Positions 43,437 to 49,903 of a DNA stretch of 49,903 bases are shown piece by piece. A model generated the notes under the pieces. The model had not been told where the DNA came from, searched no databases, and worked only from the letters and a program-made list of their open reading frames with translations. The first letter of the stretch is position 1, and each line of letters starts with the position of its first letter. Source of the stretch: Paraphysomonas bandaiensis (Eukaryota > Chrysophyceae); contig CBFFRP010000368.1 of NCBI GenBank assembly GCA_965644295.1, positions 1 to 49,903 on the forward strand, in the 5' to 3' direction. Made by a program: the position numbers and the translations under genes.

Positions 43437-43975
43437 GTCGAGGTAATACCAAAACCTGATACAGCAATTTCACCAGGTTTTATATCTTGTTAGAAATTGA
43501 CATTTCAAGTAATAAGACCTTGATAAACACTTATATAGTAGAATATTATATAATTATAAGAGATACTCTACTTCATTCATTGACGTTCACCTACTCTTTT
43601 TATCTCTAATACACCAACCATTTCTAGTACGATCTTACATCGTCACTATCTTGTACAGTCAGTATATTTCAGTTTCATCACTACAATGGCTATCATATTA
43701 TTGGTTCTCATAATACAGTTAGCTGCTACTGTATTCTTTGAGTAACGGATATAATTCAAATATCTTGGAAGCTACAGCTTTTAATTGCTCACAAACAGCA
43801 AAACTCAACATATCTAAGTATTGAGCTATTATTTTACTGTAATTTGTATCTAAGAGGTTAACGATGAAGAAAAGTCGCAAGTATAGTTTTTATTATCAGT
43901 ATTTGTTGCGTTACAAGTTGGCCCTGCTACTTGTGTTTTGTAATATCGTATTTTCATATATAGCTACATTGCATA
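43434..43975 (-). repeat. MITE-2 copy, inverted and interrupted
   Basis: It starts with AAGTCGAGGTAATACCAAAA. Its centre (ATATCTAAGTATTGAG...GGTTAACG...TTACAAGTTGGCCCTGCTACTTG) is the reverse complement of the MITE-2 interior. About 300 bases of unrelated DNA separate the end from the centre, and the other terminus was not found. Confidence 0.6.
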
Positions 43976-44628
43976 CGCATATCAGATCTTTCTATATATA
44001 TATATACATTGCATACGCATATATAGCTATCTTCACCACTACTACTTACAGTAGTATTAGTACCTATGCTCGGAAACAACGCGGCAACAGCCGCTGGGGG
44101 CACACTACTAGTAGGTGGAGCATCATCCACAGGTGTAGTGGATCATCATTATTATTTCTTCTCATAAAAAGTTCTGCTAGACCGGGCATCATTTCCTGAC
44201 GTAGTTCAGAAACAGTGGGAGGTATCAGATCTGCTTTCTGCTGAGATTCGACGATCCCGTCACCATCTTTATGAACAGTATTACTTACCCTTCTCGTGCA
44301 CTTTCATGAAGTAAACAATATGCAAACGTGGGAAAAAAAATTTCCCACGTTTTTGACGTACATTCCTCGTTAAAGCTAGCTAGTTACTAGAGTGCTAATA
44401 AATAGTACCGTTGGCATCTCTTCCTCCGGGTCGTCGTTGATATGTCGCCACGAATGTTGACGACATTCTTCTTCCCGTTGCACTTCTCCTACACCATCAT
44501 ACATACACAGTTAGTACAGTGTATAGTAACAACGCACAACAATGATCAGAACAATACCGCATATACACGAAATACGACCCCGTCATCATCTTTATGAACA
44601 GTATTACTTACCCTGCTCGTGCGCTACA
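43976..44628. other. spacer with short imperfect direct repeats
   Basis: ACATTGCATACGCATAT occurs twice (about 43968 and 44007). A longer one, ATCTTTATGAACAGTATTACTTACCC, recurs near 44265 and 44589 (motif at 44265-44290 and 44589-44614). No gene is supported. Confidence 0.5.
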
Positions 44629-44966
44629 GTGATATGGTATAGTGGTATATATTGTGAGATGGCATATATATGGGTGTATAGTGAGATGGTATAGTGGTGT
44701 AATATAGTGAGATCAGATGGTGTAGTGGTATATAGTGAGATGGTATAGTGGTATATAGTGAGATGCTGTAGTGGTGTAATGTGAGATGGTACAGTGGTAT
44801 TCAGTGAGATGGTATATATAGTGATATATTATAGTGAGATGATGGTGTAGTGGTATATATAGAGTGGGATGGTATCTGGGTGTATAGTGAGATAGTATAT
44901 ATGGGTGTATTGTGAGATGGTATAGTAGTGTATAGTGAGATGGTACAGTGGTATATAGCGAGATTA
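44629..44966 (+). repeat. minisatellite, units near 20-23 bp
   Basis: Degenerate tandem units of the form GTGAGATGGTATAGTGGTAT with variable TATA spacers are repeated about fifteen times. Long minus-strand frames here (Y-H-Y-T-I-P repeats) are repeat artefacts. Confidence 0.85.
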
Positions 44967-45055
44967 TATGTATGTGACTCACGTTAGTTCCCTAGAGAAA
45001 TATATCCGGTGCTTATATCCCCCAGAACACCATGTAAAGGTGCGAGTTCGACGTG
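44967..45055 (+). repeat. R3 repeat fragment
   Basis: CTCACGTTAGTTCCCTAGAG, TATATCCGGTGCTTAT, CCCCCAGAACACCA and GGTGCGAGTTCGACGT match the R3 core at 45615-45690. Confidence 0.7.
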
Positions 45056-45347
45056 ACTGTATATTATGATGACTGATATCAATTATAATTTTACTAATTT
45101 ATAATAATATATATATATTAAGCATTGAATGTATATCATGTTCAGTTAATTAAGCTTTGAACCATTCAAACATCATGTATGTGACAAAAGTGGATTGCGA
45201 CGAATCAACATTTAAATACGGTTTAGGTATTATACAATCCAGATCTAATACCTTTATTACATATTTATCGTCATAATAATATAATATCTTCTTATTTATT
45301 CCTTATTTTATACAATCATTTACTATTAGTACTATATACATTTGCAC

Positions 45348-46500
45348 CCTCGACCTACTATTTAACGCTACGGAAGCACCAAGGTGAAACTACTTTCGCT
45401 CTCTGTTCTTAAGGTGAACTAGCCCGGATGCTTGACTTCATCCAATACCCCGGATGCCCTTAAGGTGGGTCCATTCCCGGATGTCTGTCTGTTCGTCAAG
45501 GTCCCAATTCGTCTACACAAGTGACGATTTTATTACTGTCGTCACTTGTATACTACCACACAAGCATTTGTTGGATATGAGTGGGCAGAACAATATCTGC
45601 TGACTATGTTTGCGGCTCACGTTAGTTTCCAGAGAGAATCTCTCCGGTACTTATCCCCCAGAACACCACAAAAAGGTGCGAGTCCGACGTTGTTGAGGGG
45701 CATCCTACTATTCAACGCTTGAAGTGGGCCGGAGAGATTTCTTCGGGAAACTAAAGTGAGCCGTATATTTTATATTAGTCAGCAGATAACATTGTGCCAA
45801 CTCATATAGCCGAATGCTTGTGTGGTAGACAAGAGGCACAAACAGAATTGTCATTTGTGTAAACGTATTTGGACCTTGACGAGTTAACAGACATCCGGGA
45901 ATGGGGCCACCTTAAGGGCATCCGGGGTATTGGGCTGCCTGCTGAAGTCAAGCATCCGGGCTAGTTCACCTTAAGGACTCAAAATCCTGAAGTTAGCAGA
46001 CGTCAGGTATATCAACCCCTCAACAACGTCGGACTCGCACCTTTTCGTGGTGTTCTGGGGGATAAGAACAGGAAAGATTCTCTCTGGGAAGCTAACGTGA
46101 GCCGCAAATATAGTCAGCAGATATTCTTCTGCCCACTCATAGCCAAATAAATGCTTGTGTGGTACAAAGAACACCAATAAGTGTCACTTGTGTAGACGTA
46201 TTTGGGCCCTGACAAATAAACAGGCATCCGGGAATGGACCCACGTTAAGGGTAACCGGGGTATTGAGCTCCCTGCTGAAGTCAAGCATCCGGGATGTTCA
46301 CATTAAGAACTCAGAGCGGAAGTGGTCGCACCTTGGTGTTTGCGGCGACGCACAAGCAGCTTCCGTAGCGTTAAATAGTAGGATAAAAGCAGTGTGTACT
46401 GATTAGTTACAGGTAGAGGTCTAACTAATTTGTTTAGCATTCATCTAGCTACTAAGTTGGTACAGGTTTTTAACTCCTATTGCTAATAATAAGACTTTCA
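45348..46500. repeat. R1 element carrying nested R3 insertion(s)
   Basis: The outer parts (45348-45540 and about 46180-46500) are R1 left and right halves. Between them lies R3 with inverted arms of about 155 bases: 45548-45705 (ACACAAGCATT, GAGTGGGCAGAA, GGCTCACGTTAG, CTCCGGTACTTATCCCCC, GGTGCGAGTCCGAC) and its inverse at 46010-46170. A second R3-like/R1-like block (45720-46000) lies in the middle. This explains why open frames here have no coding character. Confidence 0.7.
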
Positions 46501-47169
46501 ATATATTTATATACATTTGCTATATATATGCTATTCCCTACGAGTTGACATTATAGCTAGGTAATTATAAATTTAACTGTAAGTTAATTTCTAAATTCTT
46601 AAAATAACGACAATAATGATGTATGTAGATGTATGTACTTGTTCGTAGGTTCGTAGTGCTACCACCAAAGTCCCAAATTGCTAAAACAAACTATATTTTT
46701 GAATATCCTACGATTGGTAATATTGCTAAAACACCAGTTACCAATAATTATCATTACAATTTAATTCAGTAGTTGTGTCAGTGGTTTAAAATTAAATGCT
46801 ACAATATGCTATTATATGGACGGGATCTACTATAGCCCATAAGTTACCCAAACCTAACCATGAAGAAAGTACGGCGTTGTTGAGATCTGAAGATTCTATA
46901 TACTTGCAATTGAGTGCAGTATTATGTGAGATGCAAGGATCGAAAGATATATATGTAATTAGTACATTATATTGTGTAGTATGAAACTGAAGTAGAAGTG
47001 GATGACTATACAGGATACGATCACTGAGTGTGTGGTTTGTACACTATAGTAGTAAATGAATGGTGTTGAACACATCGAACACAACTTAGGTTCTTTATCA
47101 TGTAATGTTTATAATTTTATCTTATCAGTTGAGAATAGTAAACCTTAGCAAATACTGTCAACTTCTGTT
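46501..47169 (+). repeat. likely 5' LTR of copia-C (limits unknown)
   Basis: By position this non-coding stretch directly before the primer-binding site should contain the 5' LTR. Neither its start nor a second copy is visible in the window. Confidence 0.35.
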
Positions 47170-49372
47170 ATGGTAGCGAATGCTAGTTGTAGGGATGGGG
47201 AAGATGACAAGAAGCTACGGTTTGACAAGAACCAAGCAGACTATTCAGCGAGAAAAATCAAGATGCATCTAATGAAGAAAAACCGAAACCATCTTGGCTT
47301 GGAGGACCCGCCAGCCGGAGGAAGGAATTTAGAGTCATGGAGAGAGCGTAATGATACCTGTGTTAGTACTATTTGGGAGGCTTGCGAGCATGACCCTGAT
47401 GTGTTGGAGGTAGCCAATCAATATTTGGAGGGGAAGGCAATTTTACCTGCTGATGATCCTGCTAAGGAGGTGTTATCCAGTGAGCTCCTTCAGACACTGG
47501 TTGATAGGTTCAGAGGCGAGATTGGGACTGTATTGGAGAAGACTACGGCAGAATACCATTCGTTCAAAATAAGGCCGGGGGAAAAGGTGTCTGTTGGGGT
47601 AGATCGACTGAACGGTATAATCCAGAAGCTCATAAAATTGGGACAACCGCAGACAGAGGCAAGTAAATTAGCAAAGATAAAAGCAGCGCTGCAGATAGAG
47701 GAATTACATGATTTATGGATGTCGGTAGCGATGATGCCTAAAGCAACAACTACATTTGATTCGGTGAAAGAGGCTTGTGAAGAGTATGACGAGGCTATGA
47801 CGCAGCTGAAGAAACTAAAGGGAGACAAATCTGAAGAGATCAATTTTACGGCGTCGAAGGAGCCAGTGGTTTGTTCATTTTGTCGGAAGAAGGGACATGT
47901 AGCAGCGAATTGTTATGCTAAGGAACGACAAAGAAAAATGGACAAGTTCAAAAGAAAAGGGAAGACAAAGGAAAAGGCTTCGAAGAGTGTGCAGCAGCCA
48001 GGATCAAAGGATTATACTGGTTGTCATATCTGTGGAGATTTTAGTCATAAAGCCCGACAGTGCAAGTCGAAAAAACGGAAGAACATAAAAAACCCGGATA
48101 ATGAGAATCCTCGAAAATCGAACAGGAAATTCGAGACAGAATGGAAGAAATACGTCAACGACGGAGAGTCGTCGGATGATGAAGCGAATATGTTTGGAGA
48201 AGAGGTTTTGCTATCGGTGGATACGTCGGAAGAACCTCGTGTATATCTGGACAGTTGTGCAAGTAAAAGACTGTTTATAGTAAAGGATAAAATTGCACTG
48301 GAGTCATTTACTCCTGAGTTTGGGGCAATCCAACTAACTAGAAAGGGTTCTCAATTGGAGACACAGGGAACTGGTACATTCGGGGAATGGAGAGACATCA
48401 GAGTTAGTGAAGAAGCGGTGAAGAACATTGTGTCAGGAGGAATGCTGAGATCAATGGGATACGGATTACAACTGCTTCGAAAGCCTAAAATCGTGGAATT
48501 GGACTCTGGAAACGAGGTGTTGACTGGAGAGTACGATGAGCATGGAGGAATGCCGTATGTGGACTTGATGGAGGTGTTAAATCTGCCAAATGTGTCTATG
48601 TGCAATCAGATGGAGGAGGTAAATTTGTCGGATAATACAGGACAAGATGCGTTGGATCGCTTACATGAGCGTACTGGACATGTCTCGAAATCGAAGTTAA
48701 TAGAAGCTCACCGACACATGTTATTCAGAGGATCAGGACTACAACGACATCACCTTTCGAAGGCAAAGGAGAAGAGTTGCAAGAAACCCCTGTGTAAATG
48801 GTGTGCCAAGGCGAAGATAACCAGGCATTCGTTCAAATCACGGGACAACGAAGAGCTAAGCGCAGTCAGGTTTCTGGAAAGAGTAACAGCGGACATCTCA
48901 GACTATCTCAATTGTGAATCCAGACAAGGGTATAAGTACGTGCTCCTATTTACGGACTTAGCAACAAAGATGATATGGGAATATGGATTGAGGACTCGAA
49001 GCGGAGAGGAGGTGTTCAAATGTCTACGACACTTGTGCGAGGTCCACTTAGTGAAGTACGAGGGGTGGAACCGTATAGTGGAGTATCATGCCGATGGAGG
49101 ATCCGAACTTATTAGTCAGCAGATAAGAGAGTATCTGTTGCAGCGATATGGGACTCGGGTGTCACATACAACACGAGACACGCCAGAGCTCAACGCGGTG
49201 TCTGAGAGGAAATTCCGAACAATTGGGGAGATGACACTGACGATGTTGACGGCATCTGGACTTCCAAAGTCGTTCTGGTTTGATGCTTATCAAACTGCAT
49301 GTTACATTGTGCGACGAATGCCAACTCGGACGTGGCAAGGATGGATGTCTCCATATGAGTTGTCACGCAGTA
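47170..49372 (+). CDS. copia-C gag-pol, open through integrase, then interrupted
   Basis: A single open frame covers gag to integrase, about 735 residues before the break. Gag (1-235) is followed by two CCHC knuckles (C-SFC-RKKGH-VAAN-C and C-HIC-GDFSH-KARQ-C). The protease region has L-D-S-C-A-S (Asp at about 361), where Cys replaces the usual Gly of DSGA. The pre-integrase finger (H-E-R-T-G-H...C-K-W-C) and an integrase core with D (V-T-A-D-I-S), D (Y-H-A-D-G-G-S-E) and E (N-A-V-S-E-R-K-F-R) follow. After M-S-P-Y-E-L-S the similarity ends at an unrelated sequence, and reverse transcriptase and RNase H are absent from the window. This is the least damaged of the three copia elements. Confidence 0.88.
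47171..47178 (+). other. primer-binding site of copia-C overlapping gag start
   Basis: TGGTAGCG again matches the initiator tRNA-Met 3' end. Here the first gag codon (ATG 47170) overlaps it by two bases, so the primer site itself is translated as V-A. Confidence 0.6.
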
Positions 49373-49903
49373 CTGGTTACTTATACTGCGTTATTAGTAG
49401 TATGATATGTTACTCTTCTGTTGTACTCTCTAACACGTACAGAGTGTTTTAGTATTTTCAGTTTTCAGTTTTATTTTCAGTTTCTACTCTCAGAGTGTTG
49501 AAGCTGTACATGCATACCGGATAAAATACTTCTAATCGGGTGTGTTGTGTGTTGAAGTGAAATGCTGAACATGATGTATGTGTATGTGTGTGTTACACTG
49601 TAGAGAGGTATAGCTGTGTTACTCATTCTTCTTCTATATAACGTTTTAATAACGATTCAATTAAGCTCATTCGCGGTTTGCGTTTGTGTGGAGGAGTTCT
49701 ACCCGCTGGTAGACTTAACAGTGTAGCAGCCCGCTGGCGTACACTCTAAATCTGTTAAAACGTTTTTAGTAAGAGCTTTCTGTCATTCACGTGTTTCTAG
49801 TTCTCAGAAACATCACAGTAATATTACTCTGAGTAGAAGAACAGTAAACATTGGATATTGTTGAGTTTAATTCATTTTGAGTGTTATGGAGGGAACAGAT
49901 GAT
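49373..49903 (+). mobile_element. insertion into copia-C, probably LTR of another element
   Basis: The copia reading frame turns into AT-rich, TGTT-rich non-coding sequence here. At the window's end an ATG (about 49886) opens M-E-G-T-D-D, as a new gag might. The layout resembles an LTR followed by an element start. Only one end is visible. Confidence 0.35.

Noticed and set aside
44713-44982. Minus-strand frame with repeated Y-H-Y-T-I-P
   Set aside because: It comes from the GTGAGATGGTATAGTGG minisatellite.
45640-45700. tRNA gene in the R3 core
   Set aside because: Only a weak B-box-like word is present; no acceptor stem, anticodon arm or A box could be folded.
45971-46406. Open frames in the 45.9-46.4 kb block
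   Set aside because: They lie in the R1/R3 inverted repeats and have no protein-like pattern or conservation of frame between copies.
1-49903. CRISPR arrays, bacterial operons or Shine-Dalgarno sites
   Set aside because: Split genes, retroelements and telomeric repeats show that this is eukaryotic nuclear DNA; the tandem repeats seen are microsatellite or minisatellite.

Overview
This window is nuclear DNA from a eukaryote, probably a flagellated protist or zoosporic lineage. Cellular genes are split by short GT-AG introns (44 to 122 nt, often near 50, some with a CTAAC or CTAAT branch-like motif). One gene resembles centrosomal CEP70, which implies centrioles. One short tract of TTAGGG-type telomeric repeats lies inside the window. 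AT-rich spacers are full of inverted-repeat elements. The species cannot be named from sequence alone.

Layout. 1-4765: decayed Ty1/copia retroelement (copia-A). 4778-5671: chimera of an integrase-start copy and a possible SET-like fragment. 6916-8595: intact Ty3-type integrase ORF, then a purine tract and a possible LTR. 9899-11520: minus-strand 5' half of a second copia element (copia-B). 11785-12860: repeat fragments and an interstitial telomeric tract. 13130-15122 (minus): gamma-glutamyltranspeptidase-like hydrolase. 15570-18500 (plus): CEP70-like protein; the two are divergent across a long tetranucleotide microsatellite. 20188-20531 (minus): small RRM protein. 25468-29079 (minus): five-exon, 1055-residue coiled-coil protein. 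29842-31494: pogo/Tigger-like element without its catalytic core. 33528-36605: apparently complete two-gene PIF/Harbinger element. 36870-38470: PH-domain protein. 38761-39601: two small duplicated ORFs. 41289-42855: WDR4/Trm82-like tRNA m7G methyltransferase subunit. 42856-47169: nested inverted-repeat elements and a minisatellite. 47170 to about 49372: third copia element (copia-C), interrupted by another insertion that runs off the window.

The cellular genes form no operon or pathway. They are scattered housekeeping and cytoskeletal genes in a transposon-rich region. I rebuilt exon structures by hand from reading-frame continuity and GT/AG sites, and the frames close for GGT, CEP70-like, coiled-coil, WDR4-like and Harbinger transposase models. 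The PH gene closes only if one microexon is accepted. The most unusual material is in the mobile elements: the Harbinger element with exact TAA duplications, the Tigger derivative that keeps its DNA-binding region and a PCNA-box-like tail, a telomeric tract that splits a MITE-end motif, and two long-arm palindromic repeat families, one nested inside the other.
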